Below, piece after piece: positions 1 through 8,846 of a stretch of 64,000 nucleotides of DNA (within the stretch, counting starts at the first letter, position 1; every line of letters begins with the position of its first letter). The translations under genes were made by a program, and so were the position numbers. This DNA comes from Cryomorphaceae bacterium (GTDB lineage: Bacteria > Bacteroidota > Bacteroidia > Flavobacteriales_D > Parvicellaceae). Location of the stretch: NCBI GenBank assembly GCA_905182525.1, contig CAJJBV010000001.1:124001-188000 (forward strand), read 5' to 3'. The notes below the pieces were generated by a model. That model saw only the letters and a program-made list of their open reading frames with translations. It made no database searches and was not told where the DNA came from.

Positions 1-89
1 GGACGTAATACCTCGTTTTGAAACAATTCATTTTCCAAATGTATTTCTGGTTTATTGTCAATATTTACAATTGGTCTTTTTTTAGCCAT
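1..89 (-). CDS. N-terminal fragment of an unidentified protein
   Basis: A minus-strand reading frame begins with an ATG at 89 and stays open to the window edge (29 complete codons). It starts MAKKRPIVNI and is rich in charged residues, with no signal peptide, so a cytoplasmic protein is likely. I do not recognise the family from this fragment. It lies 48 bases downstream of the cupredoxin gene on the other side of its start, in the same orientation. Confidence 0.5.
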   Translation of the reverse strand, partial: MAKKRPIVNIDNKPEIHLENELFQNEVLR

Positions 90-136
90 TATATCTAATT
101 AATTAGAGTGCAAAACTAATAAAGAATCTAGGATAA

Positions 137-742
137 TTACATATTGGTATTTAATATCAACTTAAAGTGTTTAGGGACATCAGCTAGAATAATTACATTA
201 TATAAACCGCTAGATAAATATGAAATATTAATATTAGTTTTTGTAGTTCCTTTTGAAACAAGCAAACCTCTATTGTCATAAATATGATATTCTAAATTTA
301 ATAGAGTTTGATTAAAATTAATAAGACCTATGGTTGGGTTAGGATATAATATTGGAGAATTTATAAATGGATTATTAATAATATTAGATGGGTTACCAAC
401 CACATTAAACCTTCCTGTCATTCCATTAGCAATATGAGGCGTGCAAACATATTCATATAATCCAATTTTTGCAGGTATATATTGAAAGAAAGTATCTGCT
501 GGTGCTTGCCAAATTTGGTCAAAAGGAATCGCACCATTAGGAATATTAGTAGAAGTTACCGTATGTACCATTGTTGGCACATCTAGTGGATGCCACTCAA
601 TAGTATCTCCTAACTGAACTGACGTCAAATTACTAGGCATAAATTGCATGTATCCATTCCATACTAGTATTTCATGTATCGTAGATTTTAAAGAATTTGA
701 AACCAATAAAAACAAAGGTATTATGATTAGATTTTTTAACAT
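137..742 (-). CDS. Secreted plastocyanin-like copper protein with T9SS type A sorting domain
   Basis: A 201-residue protein with an N-terminal hydrophobic signal peptide (about residues 1-20). The middle is a cupredoxin (plastocyanin/azurin-like) domain: the type 1 copper ligands are visible as H60 and the C-x2-H-x4-M cluster C100, H103 and M108, in the order expected for the family. Residues from about 131 (ILYPNPTIG) to the end form a type A T9SS C-terminal sorting domain. Inference: it is exported through the Sec system and T9SS and either anchored on the cell surface or released, acting in electron transfer or copper binding; the partner is unknown. No neighbouring oxidase or copper gene is present to narrow this down. 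The start ATG gives a well-formed signal peptide, so I accept it. Confidence 0.85.
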   Translation of the reverse strand: MLKNLIIIPLFLLVSNSLKSTIHEILVWNGYMQFMPSNLTSVQLGDTIEWHPLDVPTMVHTVTSTNIPNGAIPFDQIWQAPADTFFQYIPAKIGLYEYVCTPHIANGMTGRFNVVGNPSNIINNPFINSPILYPNPTIGLINFNQTLLNLEYHIYDNRGLLVSKGTTKTNINISYLSSGLYNVIILADVPKHFKLILNTNM

Positions 743-784
743 TGAATTAATTTACGAGAAAAAATTGACATTGTAAATAAATAG

Positions 785-1750
785 CTAGTTCCATCTTTCT
801 TCTCTCCACTTCGCTTGATCATCTTTAGAAAGAAAAGTCCAGGCCACAATTCTAGTAGATTTATTTCCTGTTCCCATTGGTATAGTTTTTATAAAATAAG
901 CTCCTGTTTTATCAATTAGTTTATAAGTTCGTTTAAGGTTTGTTTGCTTAGACACCAAGGTTGAGAACCAATAGCAGTTTTTAGAGTACTTTTTGCTTTC
1001 ATTAATAATATTCTCTAAAAATTTAATTTCACCACCTTCAAATATGATTTCGTTGCTAACTCCGGCAAAATTAACATGTGTTTTTTTTAGTTTTTTATCT
1101 GAAAGGTTTCTTAATTTTCTAAGAGTTGATTTTTGGGCTTCTTCTTTTGAAGAGTGGAATGGAGGATTACATATAATCAAATCAATTTTCTCATCTTCAT
1201 TTATTATATTTTTAAATATTAAATTTTTATTTTTTTGTAACCTACATTCTATGTTGTCTTTTATTAACGAATTAGAATTAATAATTTTTTTAGCCGATTT
1301 AATAGATTTTTCATCAATATCTGAAGCTATAAATTTCCAACCATACTCTATAGCACCAATTAAAGGATAAATACAGCTAGCTCCCATCCCAATATCAAGA
1401 CAAGTCACTTTATCTCCCTTTGGAATATTACTCAAATTATTTTCTGCTAATAAATCTGCAACATGATGAATATAATCTGCTCTTCCAGGGATTGGAGGAC
1501 ACAAATTATCATCTGGGAATTCCCAATTTTTAATACCATAGTAATGATTTAGCAAAGATTTATTTAATTCTCTTACAGCAACAGGGTTAGAAAAATTAAT
1601 TGATTTACCACCATATTTATTTGGCCTAATGTGTTGCTTTAATTCTGAGTTTAGTTCAGTTAAAGCAGATAAGTCATACCTATCTCTATTCTTATTTCTT
1701 GGATGCAAACGAGTTTTTTCTTGATTAGATTTTTCTGGTGTTTTTTTCAT
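785..1750 (-). CDS. rlmF: 23S rRNA (adenine(1618)-N6)-methyltransferase RlmF
   Basis: A 321-residue protein matching the RlmF family in length and in order of motifs. The conserved N-terminal LHPRN segment is followed by the SAM-binding motif I (LDIGMGASCIYPLIG), and the catalytic NPPF motif typical of N6-adenine methyltransferases appears as CNPPFHSS. The family uses S-adenosylmethionine to methylate A1618 (E. coli numbering) in 23S rRNA. It is cytoplasmic and acts on ribosome assembly intermediates. It shares orientation with the flanking genes but is separated from the upstream DUF3078 gene by a strong terminator, so it is probably transcribed from its own promoter. Confidence 0.93.
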   Translation of the reverse strand: MKKTPEKSNQEKTRLHPRNKNRDRYDLSALTELNSELKQHIRPNKYGGKSINFSNPVAVRELNKSLLNHYYGIKNWEFPDDNLCPPIPGRADYIHHVADLLAENNLSNIPKGDKVTCLDIGMGASCIYPLIGAIEYGWKFIASDIDEKSIKSAKKIINSNSLIKDNIECRLQKNKNLIFKNIINEDEKIDLIICNPPFHSSKEEAQKSTLRKLRNLSDKKLKKTHVNFAGVSNEIIFEGGEIKFLENIINESKKYSKNCYWFSTLVSKQTNLKRTYKLIDKTGAYFIKTIPMGTGNKSTRIVAWTFLSKDDQAKWREERWN

Positions 1751-1793
1751 AAAATTTAATTATAAGAAAGTAAACTAATAACTATTAACTCAA

Positions 1794-1827
1794 TAAAAAA
1801 AGGGAGAAGTATATTACTTTTCCCTTT
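1794..1827 (-). terminator. Intrinsic terminator of the DUF3078 gene
   Basis: A 13-bp stem (1799-1811 with 1815-1827, one G-U pair) closes a 3-base loop. On the minus strand it is followed by seven T residues (the A run 1795-1801). It lies 41 bases past the stop of the DUF3078 gene at 1868 and before the rlmF start at 1750, so it should separate the two transcripts. Confidence 0.85.
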
Positions 1828-1867
1828 CTATTATATTTCCACAAATAATTTAGCTATAAATAGCTTA

Positions 1868-3028
1868 TTAAAATGAAAAAGATAACCCAACCATCCAATA
1901 TTCTAAAAATTGTAATGATGGTCCTGATTTAACAATTTTGAAGCCATTATCAGTGAATCCATCTCCATCTACGTCAAAATCTGTATAACCAATATAATTT
2001 ACACTATTTGTTCCGTCTCCAGACCAGTCAAATCCGGGGTTTGCATAATATTCATTGTATTCTACAAAATAATGATTACCTCCAATTCGAGGGTCGACTT
2101 GACCGGCTGGTCTTTCTAAATAAACAGGTGTTAAATCACTGTTGTATCGTGGGATATTTATATCATGATCGTAAATTAAATAACTCTGAAATGTTACACT
2201 AAAAAATTTATTTATTGAATAGGAAAGTAAAAACTCACATGTCACATCAATATTTCCAGGTTCTTCTAGATAGTTTCCAAATAGAGTAACATCGGACATG
2301 AAGTGAAGATTTTTAATATTAAAAAGACTATCATGAGTGTATAAAAGATTTAAATAAAGACCAGCTTCCGTTCTTATATTTTCACCTGCATCTAGGCCAA
2401 AAACACCAACTCTAGATAAAGAATCATCTAAAACTATTGTATTCTTAACTGTTAGTGGAGATACATCGACAGTTAAGTGATTAGAGACATGAAAGTCTAG
2501 TCCTAAACCAAAAATTGGATAAATTGGAGATAAGAAGTTGTCCATATAGTTACGGGCTTTTCTATCCCACTCTGTATAGTAGCCATAAGCAAACTGAGTT
2601 CTAACGTCTACTAAAAAAGTATAATCCCAGAGGTGATTTGTTCTTCTAGCAAATTTAGTTCTAACTTGAATTAAATCGTCATTTTTAAGCCAAACACCTT
2701 CATCGCCATAACCCTGTTTAAAAACTCCAAATTGAATATTTATAAAATTATTCCAATGAAATTTATTGTGCCTGTAGTCAAATCTAAGATTAGCTAGACC
2801 GTGAAGTTCCATAAAATTCATTCCACCTGCAGCCCAATTATAAAGGTGTACTCTATTTAAACCCAAATAAACTTCTGAGTGATTGTCCCAATAGCTAGAA
2901 TCATTGGTAAGTTCTATTTCTTTATTAATTATATAGTTTGCATTCTCATCATTATTTTGAGCATAGTTAAAGTCTAATAAAAATGTTAAAATAAATAGAA
3001 AGCAAATTTTAAAAGTATTATAAAACAT
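1868..3028 (-). CDS. DUF3078 family outer-membrane protein
   Basis: A 386-residue protein with a signal peptide (MFYNTFKICF start, cleavage probably after NYAQ). The mature part begins with the W-rich motif (YWDNHSEVYLGLNRVHLYNW, AAGG) and the alternating aromatic strands typical of the Bacteroidota DUF3078 family, which is predicted to form an outer-membrane beta-barrel. The substrate or role of the family is unknown. I moved the start from a TTG at 3049 to the ATG at 3028: the TTG lies inside a TAAATTTG promoter box, and the ATG gives a clean signal peptide. Near the C-terminus there is an Asp/Gly-rich stretch (DFDVDGDGFTDNG) resembling a calcium-binding loop. It appears to be a single-gene transcript ending at the terminator at 1794-1827. 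Confidence 0.85.
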   Translation of the reverse strand: MFYNTFKICFLFILTFLLDFNYAQNNDENANYIINKEIELTNDSSYWDNHSEVYLGLNRVHLYNWAAGGMNFMELHGLANLRFDYRHNKFHWNNFINIQFGVFKQGYGDEGVWLKNDDLIQVRTKFARRTNHLWDYTFLVDVRTQFAYGYYTEWDRKARNYMDNFLSPIYPIFGLGLDFHVSNHLTVDVSPLTVKNTIVLDDSLSRVGVFGLDAGENIRTEAGLYLNLLYTHDSLFNIKNLHFMSDVTLFGNYLEEPGNIDVTCEFLLSYSINKFFSVTFQSYLIYDHDINIPRYNSDLTPVYLERPAGQVDPRIGGNHYFVEYNEYYANPGFDWSGDGTNSVNYIGYTDFDVDGDGFTDNGFKIVKSGPSLQFLEYWMVGLSFSF

Positions 3029-3046
3029 AGTGTTTGATTTAATTTT

Positions 3047-3054
3047 CAAATTTA
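3047..3054 (-). promoter_or_regulatory. Bacteroidota -7 promoter box (TAAATTTG) for the DUF3078 gene
   Basis: On the minus strand the sequence TAAATTTG matches the Bacteroidota primary sigma factor -7 consensus TAnnTTTG. A TTTT element, a partial match to the -33 TTTG, lies about 19-20 bases further upstream. The ATG at 3028 would then follow after a short leader. This rests on motif matching only. Confidence 0.6.
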
Positions 3055-3191
3055 ATAAATGTTATTTTAAAAGTTCATAACTTAATGAAGTTATTTCATC
3101 ATTAAATTTAATGCATTTGTCAAATATGATTATTTCAATAACAAACTTTATCATTTTTTAGTTAAATTGCAGTAAATTAAAACTAATCAAA

Positions 3192-4103
3192 ATGAAAAAA
3201 TTTATAATTGCTGCTACAGTTCTTTTTTCTTTTTCTGTAATTTCCGCTCAGGAAAAAGGCGAAAAAAATGAAAAAGGAATTAAGACAGAAAAATCTAACA
3301 ACGAAAAATACGATGGAAACAGTTGGAAAACTGATAAACTTGAAAAAGAAGATAGACCTTACGTATCTCCTGAAGACAGAAAGCCAACAAATGATAAAGG
3401 TTATTCACCAAAAAAGCAAAATCCCACTTTAGATAATGAAAAGAGTTCTTCAAGAGCTTCTAAAGCTGGTGTTGAAGCTGCTAAAGGTTCTGCTAAAGGT
3501 CCTAAGCAATCTAAAATGGAGCCATCTTCAAAGGGTTCAGTAAACTCTAAAGGTTCTTCAAGAGCTTCTAAAGCTGGTGTTGAAGCTGCTAAAGGTTCTG
3601 CTAAAGGTCCTAAGCAATCTAAAATGGAGCCATCTTCAAAGGGTTCAGTAAACTCTAAAGGTTCTTCAAGAGCTTCTAAAGCTGGTGTTGAAGCTGCTAA
3701 AGGTTCTTCTAAAGGTCCTAAGCAATCTAAAATGGAGCCATCTTCTAAGGGTTCAGTAAACTCTAAAGGTTCTTCAAGAGCTTCTAAAGCTGGTGTTGAA
3801 GCTGCTAAAGGTTCTGCTAAAGGTCCTAAGCAATCTAAAATGGAGCCATCTTCAAAGGGTTCAGTAAACTCTAAAGGTTCTTCAAGAGCTTCTAAAGCTG
3901 GTGTTGAAGCTGCTAAAGGTTCTGCTAAAGGTCCTAAGCAATCTAAAATGGAGCCATCTTCTAAGGGTTCAGTAAACTCTAAAGGTTCTTCAAGAGCTTC
4001 TAAAGCTGGTGTAGAAGCTGCTAAAGGTCCTTCAAAAGGTCCTAAGCAATCTAAAATGGAGCCATCTTCTAAGGGTTCAGTAAATTCTAAAGGAAAGAGA
4101 TAG
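3192..4103 (+). CDS. Secreted low-complexity cationic protein with six 36-residue repeats
   Basis: A 303-residue protein with a signal peptide (residues 1-20, ending VISAQ). A charged linker rich in K, E, N and D (21-85) follows. Residues 86-301 are six head-to-tail 36-residue repeats, each containing SSRASKAGVEAAKG and SKMEPSSKGSVNSKG, and the protein ends KR. The mature protein is dominated by Lys, Ser, Gly and Ala, with almost no hydrophobic residues beyond one Val, Met and Pro per unit, so it is strongly basic and probably disordered. I do not recognise a family; the repeats recall histone H1-like tails, but a signal peptide argues for an exported protein. There is no T9SS tail or lipobox. 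It is a single-gene unit ending in a strong terminator. A function in binding polyanions such as extracellular DNA or acidic polysaccharide is speculation. Confidence 0.85.
   Translation: MKKFIIAATVLFSFSVISAQEKGEKNEKGIKTEKSNNEKYDGNSWKTDKLEKEDRPYVSPEDRKPTNDKGYSPKKQNPTLDNEKSSSRASKAGVEAAKGSAKGPKQSKMEPSSKGSVNSKGSSRASKAGVEAAKGSAKGPKQSKMEPSSKGSVNSKGSSRASKAGVEAAKGSSKGPKQSKMEPSSKGSVNSKGSSRASKAGVEAAKGSAKGPKQSKMEPSSKGSVNSKGSSRASKAGVEAAKGSAKGPKQSKMEPSSKGSVNSKGSSRASKAGVEAAKGPSKGPKQSKMEPSSKGSVNSKGKR
3447..4094 (+). repeat. Six tandem 108-bp in-frame repeats
   Basis: Six consecutive units of 108 bp encode the 36-residue repeats of the secreted cationic protein. Copies are almost identical at the DNA level: differences are a GCT/TCT or CCT codon (Ala, Ser or Pro in the KGSAKG position), TCA versus TCT before AAG, and small changes in the last copy (GTA for GTT, AAT for AAC). 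This indicates recent expansion or homogenisation. Confidence 0.95.
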
Positions 4104-4126
4104 TATTATTAATTTAATGTATTTAT

Positions 4127-4154
4127 AAAAGCCCTCAAATGAGGGCTTTTTTTT
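4127..4154 (+). terminator. Intrinsic terminator of the cationic repeat protein gene
   Basis: The stem gccctc/gagggc (4131-4136 and 4141-4146) with loop aaat is extended by A-T pairs and followed by eight T residues (4147-4154). It lies 24-28 bases after the stop codon of the gene ending at 4103. Confidence 0.93.
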
Positions 4155-4540
4155 GTTGTAAATTAAAATAAACTATGTACCGTAGAATTTAGAAAAAATA
4201 TAATATCATATGAACACAACATACTATTTATTATAAACCATAGATCAATCATTAAATCATAATAAAATTTATAATATGTTATGTATTTTTAAATAGAGAA
4301 AGTGTTTTATTAAGTTTTAATATTAATTTATAATAATTTATATTATGACTCCAAAATATTAGATACAATTTCATTAAACCTTTAATTTTAAGGTTATGCT
4401 TAACCTTGTTACATATGTTAAATGAAGTCCCTCATAAATTATTTATAATACTAAATAGATGATCTATAAATATTAAAAGAAATGGATTTAAAAATCTAAA
4501 GTAAATTAAAAAAGATTTAATAAATTAAAATCAATGTTAG
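4155..4540. other. Gene-free AT-rich spacer
   Basis: About 390 bases between two convergent transcription units. I see no reading frame or RNA gene. A small perfect hairpin (aaggtta/taacctt, 4390-4396 and 4401-4407) lacks a following T run on either strand, so I do not call it a terminator. The rest is low-complexity A/T sequence. Confidence 0.5.
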
Positions 4541-7500
4541 TTATCTAACTATAGAAATGGTACCATCCTTTTTAAGATTTCCTGTTTCATCGAAAATCCT
4601 ATAAACATAAGTTCCATTTGGAAGAACTTCATTTGTATAAGTTCCATCCCAATTCATATTATTAATTGTGCTTTTATAAAGCATTTGTCCCCACCTATTG
4701 TAAATTTCTATTTCTAATTTATCAGTATCTAAACCATAAACTTTAAAAACATCATTAACTCCATCACCATCTGGCGAAAAAGAGGTAGGAATGAATAATT
4801 TATAACAATTGGTTACCCCATTATTTTCTACATTTAAATTAAAACTACATGTTTCAACGTTCCCAAGGGTATCGACAACATTGAATGATATAATTTGAGT
4901 ACCAATAAAATCAATTATTGAATCAGCAGAAGGTTTTTGGTAAACTGTTTTAGAACTTTTACATAACTCTCCAACTAAAAGTTGATTTGAAAAGTCTGGT
5001 ATTGATAGCTTACAGTTATCATCTAACATTCTAAAGTCATCATTAGGGCAAATTAATTGAGGAACATCTACATCTATAATCTTAACACTAAAACTACAAG
5101 TTGATGAGTTTCCAGATGAATCTGTTACGTTGAAAGTTGTAGCAAAACTATCTGTTAATACAGTATTTTCAGATGGAAACTGGGTTATTGTTTCAATTCC
5201 ACAATTATCATTAGTAAATACTAAGTCAGAATAGTCAGGAACTAAAAATTCACAGTTTTGGTCAAAAGACCCGACAGTATCATTTGGACAAATTATTTCA
5301 GGAAATTCAATATCATTTACCAAAACATAAAAATTACAAGTTCCAGAATTACCTGCCAAATCAGTAACTTGATAAATATTATTGGTTATGCCTATAGGAA
5401 ATAATGAACCTCCTGGTAAACCAGAAATTAAGCTTGTAGTACTAGCACAATTATCAGTTCCAATTGGAGTTGTATATGAATAGATTGCTCCACATTGTAA
5501 GGTGTCATTATCTAAAACTTTACTTCCTGGACAAATTATTAGCGGGTTAATAGTGTCAATCAATAACACTCTAAATTCACAAATAGAATTATTTCCAGCA
5601 TCGTCAGTAACTGAAATAACAATCAATGTATCAACACTTAAAGTACTTCCAGGTATCGGGATTTGAGAAATTAGTAAAGATGTATCACAATTATCTGAAG
5701 ATATAATTGAATCCATAAAGTTTGGTAATATATAGTTACAACTTTGATCTAAAAATATATTCTGTGTTGAAAGACAGTTAACTATTGGCCTAATAGTATC
5801 AAGTATAGTTAAGCTAAAAAAACATGTATTAAAATTACCACTTTGGTCCGTTGAAGTTATTGTAATTACAGTATCAGAATAAATAACTGTCCCTAAACTT
5901 GGGTTTTGAGTTAAAACAGCATTATAATCACAATTATCAAGAGTTGATGCGTTTAGAGTATAATCAGGTAAAATGAATCCACAAGATGAATCATAGTATT
6001 CAATCTTAGCTGATGGGCAATTTATTGATGGTTTAATGGTGTCTAATAATTCAAGATTAAAAGTACAAGTTGTTGAATTATTTGATATATCAATCACTGT
6101 TAATGATATAACAGTATCGGTAATTATAAAAAGATTAGGAGAAGGAGTTTGTATTATATTTTGAATGTTATTACAATTTTCATTGATTATAACTCTATTA
6201 GTATAATCTAAAACTGTATGAAGACAATTTGCACTAAGAATTCCCGATGTGTCTCTAGGACAACTGATTACAGGTTTAATAGTGTCTAATAAATTAAGAG
6301 TAAAACTACAACTACTAGAGTTTCCAGAAATATCTGTTGCAGTTAATGTAATAACAGTATCGTTAAAAACCTCCGTTCCTACAGTTGGTGATTGTGTAAC
6401 TATTGGTATATTATCACAGTTGTCGGTAAGGTTAACTCTATTTGTATAATCAATTATATTAAAAGAACATGAATTATTATAATAATCAATAGTATCTGCA
6501 CTACAAGAAACTATTGGCGCTATGTTATCACTTAAAGTTAAATTAAAAGAACATGTGCTTAAATTATTTGAAGCATCCGTAACAGTTAAAGTAATTACTG
6601 TATCTGTATTTACAATAGAACTTGAAGTTGGAAATTGAGTTACTGTAAGAGGATAATTACAATTATCATTTACAGTTGCAAGTGTTGTATAATCAAGTAA
6701 ACTAAAGCTACAAGTAGCGTTATAATTATCTGTTTGGGTAATAGGACATATAATAGTAGGATCTGTATAATCGTTAATGTCTAAATTTAAAGTTACTACA
6801 CTATCGCAACCATTAGAAGCAATAAGTGTGTGTGTGTATGCACCATTTGCAGTATACCAAGTTCCATACCAAAATAAGCTATCACAATCAATTACTGAAA
6901 GACTTCCAGTGGTTGGTTGAATAATTGTAAGGTTTAGTGTTACTACACTATCGCATCCTACTGTATTTGTTGTAGTAAAGTTGTATGATCCTGAAGTGTT
7001 GTAATTAGATCCATTCCAATTATAAGAAACACAAGATGTAATATTTTCAGTTGAATCTTGGTTAGGTCCAACTTCTGTATAATCTGAAATACTATTTCCG
7101 TTAATGTCCGCTGGTGTTGTATAACCATCAGTTCCACTACTTACAGTTCCATTAGCATTGAATGTTGGTGATGCTGCACCTAGTATGCCATCTCCATTAT
7201 CGTCTGTGTAGACTGCTTCTACTACGTCATTACATCCATCGCCATCACTATCTAACTCTAAGTAATCTGCTATATTATCACTATCACTATCTGGCTCTGT
7301 GGTAGATTCTGTATTATCTGCCATTCCGTTTAAATTAATATCTAAATAGCCAGCGTCATTAAAATCTACTTTTCCATCATTATTTGTATCAAAAGCACCA
7401 TCCCCACCTTCAACAACATCAAATATGCCATCGTTATCACTATCTAGATCTAAGTAATTTGCTATATTATCACCATCAGTATCTCCATTTCCTTCGTCAG

Positions 7501-8533
7501 TATCTTTAATGCCATCATTATCATCGTCGATATCACAAAAATCAGAAATATTATCACCATCATTATCACTACCAATAACAGTCACAATTGCTGTATCCGT
7601 AGAAAAATTACCGCTAAAGTCTGTAACAGTTAATACTACTTTATTAGACCCTAACTGAGTGCAAGATAATGAGCTAGGAAAAACACTTAAGGTCAAAGGA
7701 TTACAATAATCATTATCTGAAGAACCACCGTCAATTTGAGCTGCTGTAATATTTATGTTACCTAGAGAATTTAAATTAACAGTTAAGGGTTGAGTAACAA
7801 CAATTGGAGATATAGTGTCTCTAATATCAACAGTAGCATTTCCAATTGACGGAACGGAATTATTATCATCAACTGTTAATGTAACATTATTATTTCCCAA
7901 GTTGTTACAACCAAAAGAGTTTGGAAAAACACTTAAAGCTAATGGGCCACAAGCATCAGAAGAACCATTGTTAATATGATCTGGTGTAACTGACGCAATT
8001 CCTAATGCATTTAAATATAATATGGTATCCTGAGTAATAACAATAGGTGATATTGCGTCAATCACAGTAACGATAGAAGTATCAGTGGAAATATTTCCAT
8101 TTACATCAGTTACAATTAAAGCAATTTTTCTTGTGCCTAAGTCTGAACAATTAAAAGAACTATCATTTAAAGACAAACTTGCAATTGAACAATCATCGAA
8201 AGAACCTAAGTCAATATTTGTTGGTAAAATATTAGCATTCCCTGAAGCATCTAGATTAACATTAATTGAAGGTCTAAGAGAAACTATTGGCTTTACAGTG
8301 TCATTTAAAACAAAATTTATGTTTCCTGTATAAACACCTGTGTTATTACAATCTCCTACGCTACCACCATATTCAACAAAATATCCCTGAATATCCAAGA
8401 CCTGAGGGATCTTCAGGAGCAATTTTTGGAAATCATTCCAGTAATCCATCTGACTTTGGAAATGAGCATAATCTTCGTGTATATTTCCTGCATTTGTAGG
8501 GATAATTATCATTTGGCTCTCCAGCTGCCCCAA
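4541..8533 (-). CDS. C-terminal piece of the giant adhesin: HYR-like repeats, calcium-binding repeats and type B T9SS sorting domain
   Basis: The open frame of 1330 codons covers the last third of the giant protein. It begins inside the C-type lectin domain (HEDYAHF, GYFVEYGG). Next come Ig-like segments ending in SGN/TVT motifs, then thrombospondin type 3-like calcium-binding runs (DxDxDGxxD) at about residues 320-480. About eight HYR-type repeats of roughly 80 residues follow, each with an IxCP start, an internal C, a DNC and a CSF motif. The last 85 residues (FIPTSFSPDGDGVNDVF to SIVR, with YNRWGQ) form a type B (gliding motility-associated) T9SS sorting domain. The apparent TTG start at 8533 is not real: it lies just after a frameshift in the lectin domain. 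Confidence 0.8.
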   Translation of the reverse strand: MGQLESQMIIIPTNAGNIHEDYAHFQSQMDYWNDFQKLLLKIPQVLDIQGYFVEYGGSVGDCNNTGVYTGNINFVLNDTVKPIVSLRPSINVNLDASGNANILPTNIDLGSFDDCSIASLSLNDSSFNCSDLGTRKIALIVTDVNGNISTDTSIVTVIDAISPIVITQDTILYLNALGIASVTPDHINNGSSDACGPLALSVFPNSFGCNNLGNNNVTLTVDDNNSVPSIGNATVDIRDTISPIVVTQPLTVNLNSLGNINITAAQIDGGSSDNDYCNPLTLSVFPSSLSCTQLGSNKVVLTVTDFSGNFSTDTAIVTVIGSDNDGDNISDFCDIDDDNDGIKDTDEGNGDTDGDNIANYLDLDSDNDGIFDVVEGGDGAFDTNNDGKVDFNDAGYLDINLNGMADNTESTTEPDSDSDNIADYLELDSDGDGCNDVVEAVYTDDNGDGILGAASPTFNANGTVSSGTDGYTTPADINGNSISDYTEVGPNQDSTENITSCVSYNWNGSNYNTSGSYNFTTTNTVGCDSVVTLNLTIIQPTTGSLSVIDCDSLFWYGTWYTANGAYTHTLIASNGCDSVVTLNLDINDYTDPTIICPITQTDNYNATCSFSLLDYTTLATVNDNCNYPLTVTQFPTSSSIVNTDTVITLTVTDASNNLSTCSFNLTLSDNIAPIVSCSADTIDYYNNSCSFNIIDYTNRVNLTDNCDNIPIVTQSPTVGTEVFNDTVITLTATDISGNSSSCSFTLNLLDTIKPVISCPRDTSGILSANCLHTVLDYTNRVIINENCNNIQNIIQTPSPNLFIITDTVISLTVIDISNNSTTCTFNLELLDTIKPSINCPSAKIEYYDSSCGFILPDYTLNASTLDNCDYNAVLTQNPSLGTVIYSDTVITITSTDQSGNFNTCFFSLTILDTIRPIVNCLSTQNIFLDQSCNYILPNFMDSIISSDNCDTSLLISQIPIPGSTLSVDTLIVISVTDDAGNNSICEFRVLLIDTINPLIICPGSKVLDNDTLQCGAIYSYTTPIGTDNCASTTSLISGLPGGSLFPIGITNNIYQVTDLAGNSGTCNFYVLVNDIEFPEIICPNDTVGSFDQNCEFLVPDYSDLVFTNDNCGIETITQFPSENTVLTDSFATTFNVTDSSGNSSTCSFSVKIIDVDVPQLICPNDDFRMLDDNCKLSIPDFSNQLLVGELCKSSKTVYQKPSADSIIDFIGTQIISFNVVDTLGNVETCSFNLNVENNGVTNCYKLFIPTSFSPDGDGVNDVFKVYGLDTDKLEIEIYNRWGQMLYKSTINNMNWDGTYTNEVLPNGTYVYRIFDETGNLKKDGTISIVR

Positions 8534-8811
8534 TTACTATAACTAAGACTCGTTCCATCGACCCATTGCCAATTACCTCCAGGTTCAGCAAGATTATTGG
8601 GTTGTGACAATCCTATCCATCCTGAAAGATTAATATTATTAAAAGCAAAGTCTTGTTCTAATTGATTGGTAATAGTAACCAAATAACCTGCTCTTCCTAA
8701 ATAAGTACTAGCTTCTGCAGCTGCTTTTAGCATCAGTCCATGAAATATTGGTTGCAGAAATAAATTTATAGAAATGACCATTACTAGGATTGTAAGTAGT
8801 TCCATCGTCAC
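8509..8811 (-). CDS. Fragment carrying most of a C-type lectin domain (part of the giant adhesin)
   Basis: The real coding part is below about 8728: a C-type lectin fold with AGYLVTITNQLEQDF, GWIGL, and WQWVDGTSLSYSNWG, the family's core WIGL and W-NW motifs. Above 8728 this frame is noise. Removing one A/T from the run 8725-8728 joins it to an upstream frame reading NGHFYKFISATNISWTDAK, the normal N-terminal strand of the domain. Below, restoring one G in the run 8528-8531 gives GEPND, the expected calcium/sugar-binding EPN motif. Removing one base in 8499-8501 restores NYPTNAGNIHEDYAHF. An EPN motif usually indicates mannose-type sugar binding in animal lectins; applying that here is inference. 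Confidence 0.65.
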   Translation of the reverse strand: MTMELLTILVMVISINLFLQPIFHGLMLKAAAEASTYLGRAGYLVTITNQLEQDFAFNNINLSGWIGLSQPNNLAEPGGNWQWVDGTSLSYSNWGSWRAK

Positions 8812-8846
8812 GTTTAACAGTATAGGTAGCTGTTGCTATATGATTA

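Noticed and set aside
993-1370. 125-codon open frame on the plus strand
   Set aside because: It is antisense to rlmF, whose motifs are convincing; the antisense product is hydrophobic noise without a signal or family.
3447-4094. Possible CRISPR array
   Set aside because: The units are 108 bp, contiguous and in frame, with no unique spacers and no cas genes. They encode the cationic repeat protein.
4390-4407. Terminator-like hairpin in the spacer
   Set aside because: The stem is perfect but has no T run on either side; the gene to its left already has a good terminator.
8533-8535. TTG start of a 1330-codon gene
   Set aside because: It lies in the middle of the C-type lectin domain just after a frameshift.
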